Shown here one piece after another: positions 50,950 through 60,603 of a DNA stretch of 64,000 nt (positions are counted from its first letter, which is position 1; each line of letters starts with the position of its first letter). Origin of the DNA: Arthrobacter stackebrandtii. GTDB lineage: Bacteria; Actinomycetota; Actinomycetes; Actinomycetales; Micrococcaceae. The stretch lies in contig NZ_JAGIOI010000001.1 in assembly GCF_017876675.1 (NCBI RefSeq), forward strand, positions 1,364,001-1,428,000. Reading direction: 5' to 3'. The notes under the pieces are model-generated. The model was not told the origin of the DNA. It worked only from the letters and a program-made list of their open reading frames with translations, and did no database searches. The position numbers and the translations under genes were made by a program.

Positions 50950-51873
50950 TTATCCTTTCAGTCCTTGGGTGGAGACGCCTTCGACGATGTGGCGCTGGAA
51001 GATCAGGAAGAACAGCAGCACCGGGAGCAGGGCGAGAACGGACATGGCGATCATGGCGCCGTAGTCCGAGCTTTGAGTCTGGTCCACGAAGAGGCGCAGG
51101 GCCAGGGGCAGCGGGTATTTGTCGGGGCTGTTGAGGTAGAGCAGCGGGCCGAGGAAGTCGTTCCAGCTCCAGATGAAGGCAAAGATGGAGGCGGTGATGA
51201 TGGAGGGCTTCATGAGCGGGAGCATGATGCTGCGGAAGATCCGTACGTGCCCGGCGCCGTCGATGCGGGCTGCTTCATCGAGTTCCCGGGGCAGGTTGCG
51301 CATGAACTGGACCATGAGGAAGACGAAGAACGCCTCGGCTCCCAGGAACTTGCCCAGCAGCAGCGGGATGAAGGTGTCCACGAGTCCGAGCTGTTGGAAG
51401 ATGATGTACTGCGGGATGATGACCACGTGGAAGGGCAGCAGCAGCGTCACGATCATGAGGGTGAAGAACAGTTTCCGGCCGGGGAAGTTGATGCGGGTGA
51501 ACGCGTAGGCGGTCACGGTGGAGGAGAGCACCACCCCGATGACTGAGCCGACGGCCAGGATCAGGGAGTTGCCGAAGAACTGCAGGGTGCTGACGCCGCC
51601 GATGCCGTCCATGGCCTTGACGAAGTTGTCGAAGCTGAAGTTCTCGGACCAGATGGCCGCGTTGCCGACAATTTCGCTGCTGGGCTTGAACGAGGATGAG
51701 ACCATCCAGACGGCCGGGTACATCACCACGGCGATCAGGGCGAGGGTGACGCCGTGGAACAGGAGGGTTTTCAGGCTTTTGCCCAGGATGGTGCGGCTCT
51801 TGGGGTCGCGGGCGGCCGGTTCCGCCGGGGCTGTCCCGGCGGCGGGTGGGGTCTTGAGGGCTGTGGATGTCAT
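50950..51873 (-). CDS. RG-I-island ABC transporter permease, MalG type
   Basis: A 307-residue CUT1 permease. EAA loop LDEAARIDGAGHVRIFRSIMLPLMKP; six membrane segments; an Ala/Pro-rich start. The ATG overlaps the stop of the MalF partner by 4 bases. No ATPase gene is in the operon. Its best match within the window is the permease at 8861, so the two importers are duplicates that diverged in substrate. The neighbouring binding protein and arabinofuranosidases suggest RG-I or arabinan/galactan fragments as cargo. Confidence 0.93.
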   Translation of the reverse strand: MTSTALKTPPAAGTAPAEPAARDPKSRTILGKSLKTLLFHGVTLALIAVVMYPAVWMVSSSFKPSSEIVGNAAIWSENFSFDNFVKAMDGIGGVSTLQFFGNSLILAVGSVIGVVLSSTVTAYAFTRINFPGRKLFFTLMIVTLLLPFHVVIIPQYIIFQQLGLVDTFIPLLLGKFLGAEAFFVFLMVQFMRNLPRELDEAARIDGAGHVRIFRSIMLPLMKPSIITASIFAFIWSWNDFLGPLLYLNSPDKYPLPLALRLFVDQTQSSDYGAMIAMSVLALLPVLLFFLIFQRHIVEGVSTQGLKG

Positions 51874-52823
51874 TTTTCGTCTCCGCTGTAGTGGACCCAG
51901 TTGTTGGAGGTCTTGAAGAAGATCAGCGTAATAATGCCGATGACGATGAGCAGCAGCCAGGCCATGGCCGAGGCGTAGCCCATGCGGAAGTCGCCGAAGC
52001 CCCTCAGGTACAGGTACAGGGTGTAGAACATGGTGGATCCTGCGGGACCGCCGGAACCGTTGGAAATGATGAACGCCGAGGCGAAGATCTGGAAGGCGTG
52101 GATGGTCTCCATCAAGAGGTTGAAGAAGATGACCGGGGAGAGCAGCGGAAGTGTGATGCTCAGGAACTTGCGCACCGAACCGGCGCCGTCCATTTCGGCG
52201 GCCTCGTACATTTCGGCGGGGACCTGCTTCAGGCCGGCCAGGAAGATGATCATGGGGGCGCCGAATTGCCACACCGTCAAGAGGATCATCATGGGCATGG
52301 TCATGCTCGGGTTGCCGACCCAGCCGCCGATCCCGATGCCGAAGAAGCTCAGGATCTGGTCAACGGGGCCGGCGTCGCCGAACATGGCTTTCCAGACGAT
52401 CGCGACGGACACGCTGGCGCCGATGAGGGAGGGCACGTAGAACGCGGAACGGTAGAAGCCGCGTCCGCGGCGCTTGCTGTTGAGCAGCATGGCGATCGCC
52501 AATGCCGCGATCAACTTGGCCGGGGTGCCGAAGACCACGTAGGTCAGCGTCACCTTCACGGACTGGATGAAGCGATCATCCTGGAACAGCTTGGTGTAGT
52601 TCTCGAAACCAATCCACTTGGGTGCTTCAAACAAGTTGTAGTTGGTGAAGGAGAGGTACAGGGAGGAGATCATGGGCCCTGCGGTCAGGAGAATGAACCC
52701 CAGGAGCCAGGGCAAAAGAAAGGCGTAGCCGGTGCGGGCCTCCGCCCTCCGCTGCTTGAGTTTCTCATCTCGCAGCGGAGGGCCGGACTTCGCCCGCCGG
52801 GTGGGGGCTGGTGTTTGCGTCAA
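51870..52823 (-). CDS. RG-I-island ABC transporter permease, MalF type
   Basis: A 317-residue CUT1 permease; first helix GYAFLLPWLLGFILLTAGPM, EAA loop YEAAEMDGAGSVRKFLSITLPLLSP. The start is a TTG with GAAAG 7 bases upstream; no suitable ATG is near. It lies 17 bases after the stop of the binding-protein gene and overlaps the MalG-type gene, so binding protein, both permeases and DUF624 form one unit. The Arg/Lys-rich N-terminus (RDEKLKQRRAEAR) is cytoplasmic. Confidence 0.92.
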   Translation of the reverse strand: MTQTPAPTRRAKSGPPLRDEKLKQRRAEARTGYAFLLPWLLGFILLTAGPMISSLYLSFTNYNLFEAPKWIGFENYTKLFQDDRFIQSVKVTLTYVVFGTPAKLIAALAIAMLLNSKRRGRGFYRSAFYVPSLIGASVSVAIVWKAMFGDAGPVDQILSFFGIGIGGWVGNPSMTMPMMILLTVWQFGAPMIIFLAGLKQVPAEMYEAAEMDGAGSVRKFLSITLPLLSPVIFFNLLMETIHAFQIFASAFIISNGSGGPAGSTMFYTLYLYLRGFGDFRMGYASAMAWLLLIVIGIITLIFFKTSNNWVHYSGDEK

Positions 52824-52840
52824 TGCGTTGCTTTCGTCGA

Positions 52841-54127
52841 CTATGAGTTTTGGCTGATGACGTCTTCAGCGGACGTGAACCACTGGTCCACGGCCTCGTC
52901 AACAGTGACCTTGCCGTAGTTCAGTTCTTCCTGGATGCGCAGGAACTCGGACTCAAGCGTGCCGAAGCCGACGATCGGCGGCTCGGGTGCGTCGGTGAGG
53001 TACTTGGCAATGGACTCTTCGTAGGCCACGACCTGGGCGTCAACGCCGTCGAAGGTGGTGCCTTCGCGCTGGGTCTTCGACGCCGGAACGCCGCGCGTGG
53101 TCTTGAAGATCTCGCCGACCTCGGGGGAGTTGATCATGAAGTCAATGAACTTCGCGGCCGCGTCCTTGTTCTTGGTCTTGGCGCTGGCCACCATGAGCAT
53201 GGCCGGCTTCAGGAACAGGCCAAGGTTGTCGGGGTCGTCGGACGGCACGGCCACCATGTTCAGTTCCTTGGCACCGGAGTCTGCAAGGTATCCACCCATG
53301 AAGTTGTCCCAGGTGGGCTCGGAGACCGTCTTGTTGGAACCGAAGGGGGACTTGGGCAGCAGCTGGGTGACGTCCGCCGCGGGGATGATCGCGGGGGTGC
53401 CGCGCAGATCGCTGTTCATGCTCCACCACGCGTTCAGGTCGGCCTTGGTGAAGCCGAGCTTTCCGTCCGCGGTGAACGCGGGGATGTTGTTCTGGCGCAG
53501 GTAGATGTTGAACAGCCACCAGATGCCGCTGAAGTCGGTGGAACCGTAGTACTTGCCACCGCTCTTGGTGCCGGCATCGGTCAGGAACTGCTGGTACTGG
53601 GCGTAGGTCCACTTACCTGTGGGCTCGGCAACGCCGATTTCCTTGAGCTTGGCCGGGTCGTAGTAGACGGCGAAGGCGTTGGTGCCGGCAGGCAGGCCGT
53701 ACAGCTTGTCGTTGACCTGGCCGGACGGCAGCAGGGTCTTGTCAAAGCCGGAGATGTCGATGCCGATGTCGCCGAGGTCCAGGAGCTGGTTGCGCTGGGC
53801 GTAGTCGCGCAGGTAGGACAGGTCCCACTGCATGACGTCGGGCAGCCCGCCGCCGGCAGCTTCGGTGGCACGCTTCTGCCAGTAGCCGGCCCAGTCGGTG
53901 AAGGTGCCGACAACCTTGATGGTGGGGTTCTGTTCGTTGAAGAGTGCGATGGCCTTGTTCGTGCGCTCGGCACGGTCATCGTTGCCCCACCACGTGTAGT
54001 TGATTACCGTGGGCTTTTCCACGGTGCCGGCAGAGCCGCCGCCGTCGGAACCGCCGCATGCCGTAAGCAGTGCCGTGGCAGCCACACCGGTGGCAATGCT
54101 GGTGATGAAATTCCTTCTGCTGATCAT
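52841..54127 (-). CDS. RG-I-island ABC sugar-binding lipoprotein
   Basis: A 428-residue binding protein. The leader ISRRNFITSIATGVAATALLTACGG combines a Tat-like SRRNF motif with a lipobox Cys near residue 24. The mature part shows YTWWGNDDRAERTNKAIALF, GYWQKRATEAAGGGLPDVMQWD and a WIDFMINSPEVGE-type hinge. GAGGGAG lies 5 bases before the ATG at 54127, so the ATG 18 bases earlier is not preferred. It is first in the importer operon, behind a promoter with a rhamnose-type operator. Confidence 0.92.
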   Translation of the reverse strand: MISRRNFITSIATGVAATALLTACGGSDGGGSAGTVEKPTVINYTWWGNDDRAERTNKAIALFNEQNPTIKVVGTFTDWAGYWQKRATEAAGGGLPDVMQWDLSYLRDYAQRNQLLDLGDIGIDISGFDKTLLPSGQVNDKLYGLPAGTNAFAVYYDPAKLKEIGVAEPTGKWTYAQYQQFLTDAGTKSGGKYYGSTDFSGIWWLFNIYLRQNNIPAFTADGKLGFTKADLNAWWSMNSDLRGTPAIIPAADVTQLLPKSPFGSNKTVSEPTWDNFMGGYLADSGAKELNMVAVPSDDPDNLGLFLKPAMLMVASAKTKNKDAAAKFIDFMINSPEVGEIFKTTRGVPASKTQREGTTFDGVDAQVVAYEESIAKYLTDAPEPPIVGFGTLESEFLRIQEELNYGKVTVDEAVDQWFTSAEDVISQNS

Positions 54128-54233
54128 GGGAGCTCCCTCGCTCATAAGTTCGTCCGACGTCCTGGTGACGGCTGCGACAACGATTCATTCGGCGACTTTC
54201 ATCACGGCATCCTGTGATGTCAATTACACCTTA

Positions 54234-54271
54234 TGAAACGATACAATATCCGTGATGAGGCACCTTGGCAA
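54234..54271 (-). promoter_or_regulatory. promoter and rhamnose-type operator of the second importer operon
   Basis: On the minus strand TTGCCA (54266-54271), 17-base spacer, TATTGT (54243-54248). The operator TGAAACGATACA (54234-54245) overlaps the -10. A further half-like copy, CAACGATTCA, lies near 54178-54187. Confidence 0.7.
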
Positions 54272-54361
54272 GCGCATTCCGCAAAAGTGCCGTTGAAAGG
54301 CAGGAAGTTTTGTGAGCGGTAACAGTTGGGTCTCAGTTTGGCCCAAACCTTGTCAATCCTG

Positions 54362-55306
54362 CTAGTCCCGGCACCCATCGTTCGTCAGCAGCCGGGCCCG
54401 CTCAGCCTGAGTGAGCGCCAACAGCGAACCGTGCCGCGCCCCCGGAGGCAGGACCGCGTCCGGGACATGGTCCCAGGCCGCCGCCGCCAGGTCCGTCGTG
54501 GTGAACAGCTGATATCCGCGGAGGCCAAACTCGTCCGCCAGCAGGTACCACCGTCCACCTGCGGGGTCGGCGGCAACAGCCGGGCCCTCGGCCCGGACCA
54601 TGGCCCCCTTGCCAATGTTGCCGGCCACGACGGTGAATGCCGGGTCTTCCAGGGACGTGCCCACCTCCCCAAAAATATGCAGGCCACGGCCAGGTAGCCC
54701 GCCCTGGTCGTTGGCGGAGAAGCGGTACCACCGCCCGCCCTCCTCCAGGAACGTTGCGTCAATGACGTCGTGGCCCAGGTCCAGGTAGACCTTCGGCTCC
54801 CCGAAAGTGCGGAAATCCGCAGTTTCGGCCATCATCATGCGCTGGTGCGTGCCCGGTCCACGGTCCTCGCCTGCAGCAAAGAGCGCAGAGGCCCACAACA
54901 CGAGCCATGCCTCGCGCTCCTCGGACCAAAAGGCCTTGGGCGCCCAGGTGTTGCCGGCCCCGGGCGTGGACACGCGGCGGCGGAACGGGCCGTCCCACTG
55001 CACAAGATCGGCGGATTCCCACACCAGGATGGAGTCGCTGCCGTGCCGTGTGGCCCGGTTCCAGTCCTGCCCGGTGCCGATTTTCAGGTCGGTGGCGATC
55101 ATCACGAATCGGCCGTTCCTTTCGTCGCGGATGAGGAAGGGGTCGCGGACGCCGCACTCCCCCACCGCAGAGCGCAGCACTGGCCGCCCGCCGTTGAGCG
55201 CCGTCCACGCGGTGGGCGACGGGCCGTCGCTCAGCGCAAACCGCACCTGTTCGCCGTCGGGCTCCTCCTCGCTAAGGAAATAGGCGAGCAGGAAGCCGCC
55301 GCTCAT
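54362..55306 (-). CDS. GH43-like five-bladed propeller glycosidase
   Basis: A 314-residue protein with the GH43/GH62-type propeller look. Candidate catalytic residues are Asp55 (GVRDPFLIRDE), Asp183 (VIDATFLEEGG) and Glu240 (VRAEGPAV). The phrase NTWAPKAFWSEERE is typical of the clan. There is no signal peptide. It overlaps the preceding GH43 gene by 4 bases. Likely substrates are arabinosyl, xylosyl or galactosyl side groups of imported oligomers; the exact subfamily is not decided. It is last in the abfA operon. Confidence 0.82.
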   Translation of the reverse strand: MSGGFLLAYFLSEEEPDGEQVRFALSDGPSPTAWTALNGGRPVLRSAVGECGVRDPFLIRDERNGRFVMIATDLKIGTGQDWNRATRHGSDSILVWESADLVQWDGPFRRRVSTPGAGNTWAPKAFWSEEREAWLVLWASALFAAGEDRGPGTHQRMMMAETADFRTFGEPKVYLDLGHDVIDATFLEEGGRWYRFSANDQGGLPGRGLHIFGEVGTSLEDPAFTVVAGNIGKGAMVRAEGPAVAADPAGGRWYLLADEFGLRGYQLFTTTDLAAAAWDHVPDAVLPPGARHGSLLALTQAERARLLTNDGCRD

Positions 55307-56220
55307 CCCAGAACCTCCGAAACCTCAGCCGGCAGCGGCAGGCACAGCGGTTCCGCGGACGGAACCACCTGCTCCAGCAACCCGCCCGGGCCGTGGTGGA
55401 GGCGGTCGAAGCGCAGCTCGCGGTGGTAGCCGTTCCCGTCGGGGATGGCGAAGCGGTGGTAGGCAATCACCCAGTCGTCGGTGCCGGGCGCGGCGGTGAT
55501 GGAGTGGTGGCCCGTGGCCAGGATGCCCCGTGCCACGTCCTTGCGCAGCAGCACGCCCTGGTAGTGCCACGGTCCCAGCGGGCCCGACCCGGTGGAGTAG
55601 TGCACCTGGTAATCCTCGCTGCGGGTGTCATCGACGGACCAGGACAGGTAGTAATCCGCGCCGCGGCGGTGCACCCACGCCGCCTCGCGGAAGTTCTCCG
55701 GCACCCAGGACACCACGTCCGCCGGCGCGAAGGAGACCATGTCCGGAGCCAGCCTGACGCCGTGGGCCGTGCCGTTGCCCCAATAGAGGTAGGCAGTTCC
55801 GTCCGCATCTGTGAAGGTGGCCGGGTCGATCGCGACACCGTCGAAGTCCCCGGGGGACACCAGGGGCCTGCCCGAGTCCACGTACGGACCCGTCGGGGAA
55901 TCGGCGACGGCCACGCCGATGAAGCCCCGGTCCGCCGTGAAATAGAGGTAATGCTTTCCGTTTGCCTGCGCATAGGCGGGCGCCCAGGCATGGCCGGAGG
56001 CCCACTGCGCGTTCCGCACGTCGAAGACTTCCCCGTGGTCCCGCCAATCCCGCAGGTCCGTGGACGTGAAGGCACGGAATGCTGTGGAGCCCCATTCCGG
56101 CGAACCGTCCGTGGTGGCGAAAAGCAGGTAGCGCCCGTCCACGACGGCGATATTGGGGTCGGCGAAATGCCCGGCAATGGGCGACGGCGTCTCGCCGCGC
56201 CAGCCGTTCTGGCCGCCCAT
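55303..56220 (-). CDS. GH43 family glycosidase (arabinan-active type)
   Basis: A 305-residue cytoplasmic GH43 enzyme. The catalytic set is visible: base Asp21 (HFADPNIAVVDGRY), pKa modulator Asp132 (AIDPATFTDADG) and acid Glu179 (NFREAAWVHRR). The GHAWAPAY segment is also family-typical. The start is the ATG at 56220, one base into the stop of the arabinofuranosidase gene (TGATG), so translation is coupled. With GH51 it would remove and degrade arabinosyl branches. Relatives include arabinofuranosidases, xylosidases and galactosidases. Confidence 0.87.
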   Translation of the reverse strand: MGGQNGWRGETPSPIAGHFADPNIAVVDGRYLLFATTDGSPEWGSTAFRAFTSTDLRDWRDHGEVFDVRNAQWASGHAWAPAYAQANGKHYLYFTADRGFIGVAVADSPTGPYVDSGRPLVSPGDFDGVAIDPATFTDADGTAYLYWGNGTAHGVRLAPDMVSFAPADVVSWVPENFREAAWVHRRGADYYLSWSVDDTRSEDYQVHYSTGSGPLGPWHYQGVLLRKDVARGILATGHHSITAAPGTDDWVIAYHRFAIPDGNGYHRELRFDRLHHGPGGLLEQVVPSAEPLCLPLPAEVSEVLG

Positions 56221-57755
56221 CACGCCTTTTCCACATTAAGTTCGACGACGGCCCAGGACAGGGCGGGCAGCGTCAACGTCAGCTGGCCCCCGGCTGCCGT
56301 GACGCCCGTGAGCGGGCGCAGGCCCACCTGGTTGGGCAGTTCCAGGGTGTTTTTGGCGAACCTGTCCAGCCCCGTGGGGACGTCAAGCACCTCAGCCCTG
56401 GTGAGCTCTCCGGCGTCGAACCCGCCCAGGCGCACCTCCACCTCGGCGGCCTCGTCCAGTCCCCGGTTGGCCAGGAACAGCGCCATCCTCCCGGTCTCCT
56501 CATTCCAGGTGATGCTGGCGTCCACGAGGTCGGTGTCGCCGAAGCGGGCCGTCTCCACCTTGTCCGAGTCCACCACGGTGCGCATGACCTGCCCCTTGGC
56601 CAGCTCCGCCATCCGCGCGAACGGGTGGAAGATGGTCTGGCGCCAGGCGGGGCCGTTGGGCTCGGCCAGGATGGGTGCGATGACATTGACCAGCTGGGCC
56701 TGGTTGGCGATCTTCACCCGGTCGCCGTGGCGCAGCAGCGAGTTCAGCAGTGTGCCAACCACGACGGCGTCGGTCACGTTGTACCTGTCCTCGATGACTC
56801 GCGGGTGCTCCTGCCAGGGCCGCGTGGTCACCTGCTCGGGGCTGTCGGGATCGCCGGGGCGGCTGTACCAGACGTTCCATTCGTCGAAGGAAAGGTTGAT
56901 GTGTTTCTTGTGCCGGCCCTTGGCGCGCACGGCGTCCGCGGTGGCCACCACGGACTCGATGAAGTGGTCCATGTCGACGGCGCTGGCCAGAAAGCTTGCG
57001 GCGTCGCCGTCCTGTTCCTGGTAGTAGGCGTGGAGGGACAGGTAGTCGACCTCCTCGTAGGTGTGGGTCAGCACAGTGTGCTCCCAGTCGCCGAACGTGG
57101 GCATGCCCGAGTTTGAGGAGCCGCAGGCCACGAGCTCGATGCCCGGGTCCACGAGGCGCATGGCCTTGGCCGCCTCCTGGGCCAGCCGGCCGTATTCGTG
57201 GGCGGTCTTGTGGCCGATCTGCCAGGGTCCGTCCATCTCGTTGCCCAGGCACCAGAGCTTGATGTTGAAGGGGTCCTTGTGCCCGTTTTTCGCCCGCAGG
57301 TCAGACCACCGCGTGCCGCCTGGATGGTTGGCGTACTCGACGATTTCGCGGGCCGCGTCGACGCCGCGGGTGCCAAGGTTGACGGCCTCCATGATCTCGG
57401 TGCCGGCCTTCCTGGACCAGTCCACAAACTCATGCAGGCCGAAGGCGTTGGATTCCACGGTGTGCCAGGCGCCGTCGAGGCGGCGCGGCCTGTCTGCAAC
57501 CGGGCCGATGCCGTCCTCCCAGTTGTAGCCGGAGACGAAGTTGCCACCGGGGTAGCGGACCACGGTGGCGCCGAGTTCCTTCGTCAGCGCGAGCACGTCC
57601 CTGCGGAAGCCCTGCCCGTCCGCCTCGGGGTGGCCGGGTTCGTAGATGCCGGTGTAGACGCACCGGCCCATGTGCTCCACAAACGACCCAAAGAGCCGGT
57701 GCGGAACCTCGGAGACGGTGAATTCTCGGTCAATGCTGATCCGTGCGCGGGTCAT
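56220..57755 (-). CDS. abfA: GH51 alpha-L-arabinofuranosidase
   Basis: A 511-residue intracellular enzyme. Barrel signatures RYPGGNFVSGYNWEDGIGP and NLGTRG; acid/base Glu173 in CLGNEMDGPWQIG; nucleophile Glu292 in SFDEWNVWY. Beta-sandwich C-terminus. Length is normal for the family. AAGGAG lies 9 bases before the ATG. It is first of three coupled genes (GH51, GH43, GH43-like). Upstream are a TTGACA promoter with a LacI-type site between its boxes and a TGAAACCTTTCA element shared with the GH42 gene. Confidence 0.95.
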   Translation of the reverse strand: MTRARISIDREFTVSEVPHRLFGSFVEHMGRCVYTGIYEPGHPEADGQGFRRDVLALTKELGATVVRYPGGNFVSGYNWEDGIGPVADRPRRLDGAWHTVESNAFGLHEFVDWSRKAGTEIMEAVNLGTRGVDAAREIVEYANHPGGTRWSDLRAKNGHKDPFNIKLWCLGNEMDGPWQIGHKTAHEYGRLAQEAAKAMRLVDPGIELVACGSSNSGMPTFGDWEHTVLTHTYEEVDYLSLHAYYQEQDGDAASFLASAVDMDHFIESVVATADAVRAKGRHKKHINLSFDEWNVWYSRPGDPDSPEQVTTRPWQEHPRVIEDRYNVTDAVVVGTLLNSLLRHGDRVKIANQAQLVNVIAPILAEPNGPAWRQTIFHPFARMAELAKGQVMRTVVDSDKVETARFGDTDLVDASITWNEETGRMALFLANRGLDEAAEVEVRLGGFDAGELTRAEVLDVPTGLDRFAKNTLELPNQVGLRPLTGVTAAGGQLTLTLPALSWAVVELNVEKA

Positions 57756-57835
57756 GGCGGGTGGCTCCTTGTTGTGTCAGCTTGGGTTGGGATGCATGTG
57801 CGCAGCTCCTGGCCGGGCACGCATGCACCCATTAT

Positions 57836-57862
57836 TGTGATCGCTAACATTCAACCTGTCAA
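57836..57862 (-). promoter_or_regulatory. abfA promoter with embedded LacI-type operator
   Basis: On the minus strand TTGACA (57857-57862), 17-base spacer, CACAAT. Between the boxes lies TGTTAGCGATCACA (57836-57849 read on the minus strand), an imperfect palindrome of a type found before arabinose genes. Confidence 0.6.
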
Positions 57863-57870
57863 GAGATTAT

Positions 57871-57882
57871 TGAAACCTTTCA
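57871..57882. promoter_or_regulatory. TGAAACCTTTCA element upstream of the abfA promoter
   Basis: Identical to 48037-48048 before the GH42 gene. It lies just upstream of the -35 box here, so it might be an activator or distal repressor site. Confidence 0.5.
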
Positions 57883-58001
57883 CCCATTGTGCTGCACCTG
57901 CTTTCTGCCATCCGTCACACCGCGGCGAACGGCCAAGGAGCAGCGGCGGAGGCCCGGCCGGCCGGGAACGCGCCGCCGCGCCTTGGAAAACACATTAAAA
58001 G

Positions 58002-58073
58002 CACCTGACCCGCAGCCAGCGGGGAAAGCCACGGCAAGATGCGTGAGTTTCCCCGCTGGCTGCGGGTCAGGTG
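58002..58073 (-). terminator. 26-bp inverted repeat after glutamate dehydrogenase
   Basis: Arms of 26 bases (CACCTGACCCGCAGCCAGCG... and its exact complement) around a 20-base loop. On the minus strand the hairpin is followed by CTTTT. It begins 10 bases after the gdhA stop. Confidence 0.8.
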
Positions 58074-58083
58074 AAGGGGCCTG

Positions 58084-59472
<1,389 letters not shown>

Positions 59473-59633
59473 TCACTGGCAATTTTCCAGTCACCCCGGC
59501 ACTAAGACTAATTTTTCTCATTAAGCGATACGGCGTGCAAGAACCTGCATATTTGGATACCTCAGTCGACGTGACGAAACTCGCCCCAGGCTTTTTTGCG
59601 CTTTATTGGCCGCCACTGCCTGCGCTTGCAGGA

Positions 59634-60476
59634 CTAGTCCTTCTTGCGCTTCAGGGATGCCAGCAGCCCGGCACCTTTTTTGGCCGCGCGCCCAACGCTC
59701 CTGCTGAGCGCACCCTGCGCTGTGGCGTCGTTGTCCGCGCCGGAGGCAAGAACCGGCTGCGGACCGCGGACGGCCTTGTCCGGAACGGTGGCCGCACCGC
59801 GGTTGGCGGGTGTGCCGGCACTGTGCGCCGGCGCCTGGACGGAGGTGCGCCCCGCAGCTTGCCCTGCAGCCTGCGGTGCCGCCTGCACCGATGCGGGGCG
59901 TGCGCCTGCGGCCCGGACCAGCTCGGGCGCGGCCACATGCGCGGGCAGCTCGGACCCGGTGGACGGTGCGGCAGCGGCTCTGCCCGCGGCGACAGGGGCA
60001 GCAGCGGCGCCTTCGCCACCCTTCGCGGCGGGCTCTTCGACAGTGGCAGGCTGCGGCGCGGACGGTGTAGCCTTGGCCGCCCCGGCGGATACAACCACGG
60101 CCGGCTGCCTGCCCGGCTGCCCGGCCAGGGCGTCCGGTGCAGCCTTGGCCGCGGCGGCAGCAGAACCTGCGACGGCGGCAGGCGCTTTGGCGGGCCGGGC
60201 GCCGTCGTCCGCAATGCCGGCGCCCAGCGACTCAAGCCAGCTGGACACCAGCGCCAGCGGGGCGGTCTCGATGGCGTAGAACCGCTTCTGCCCCTGGGCG
60301 CGCATGGTCACGACACCGGCCTCGCGCAACACGCGCAGGTGCTTGGAAACGGTGGGCTGGGACACCCCCAGCTCGTCCACCAGCTGCCCCACGGCCTTGC
60401 TCTCCTGCGCCAGCGCCTCAAGGATGTCCCGCCGGGTGCTTTCGGCAATCACCGCAAAGACTTTTTCAACAACCAT
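59634..60476 (-). CDS. ArsR-type winged-helix regulator with long Ala/Pro-rich tail
   Basis: A 280-residue protein. Residues 1-85 form an ArsR-family domain (STRRDILEALAQESKAVGQLVDELGVSQPTVSKHLRVLREAGVVTMRAQGQKRFYAI). No metal-binding ELCVCDL motif is seen. From about residue 95 to 260 it is Ala/Pro/Gly-rich and probably disordered, ending in a basic segment (GRAAKKGAGLLASLKRKKD). The tail recalls histone-H1-like or nucleoid-associated proteins. The ATG at 60476 has a poor ribosome-binding site. The target genes are unknown. Confidence 0.8.
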   Translation of the reverse strand: MVVEKVFAVIAESTRRDILEALAQESKAVGQLVDELGVSQPTVSKHLRVLREAGVVTMRAQGQKRFYAIETAPLALVSSWLESLGAGIADDGARPAKAPAAVAGSAAAAAKAAPDALAGQPGRQPAVVVSAGAAKATPSAPQPATVEEPAAKGGEGAAAAPVAAGRAAAAPSTGSELPAHVAAPELVRAAGARPASVQAAPQAAGQAAGRTSVQAPAHSAGTPANRGAATVPDKAVRGPQPVLASGADNDATAQGALSRSVGRAAKKGAGLLASLKRKKD

Positions 60477-60603
60477 TCCACTACCCTAACGACATATGCC
60501 CTCCGGGGCATCTTGAGACGCTCCGGAAAACTCGAAAATGACGGGCCGGCGTGTGCAGGTCCCCGAATATTGCGCCGGCCATTGTTTCGCCGGATGGCAC
60601 GGA

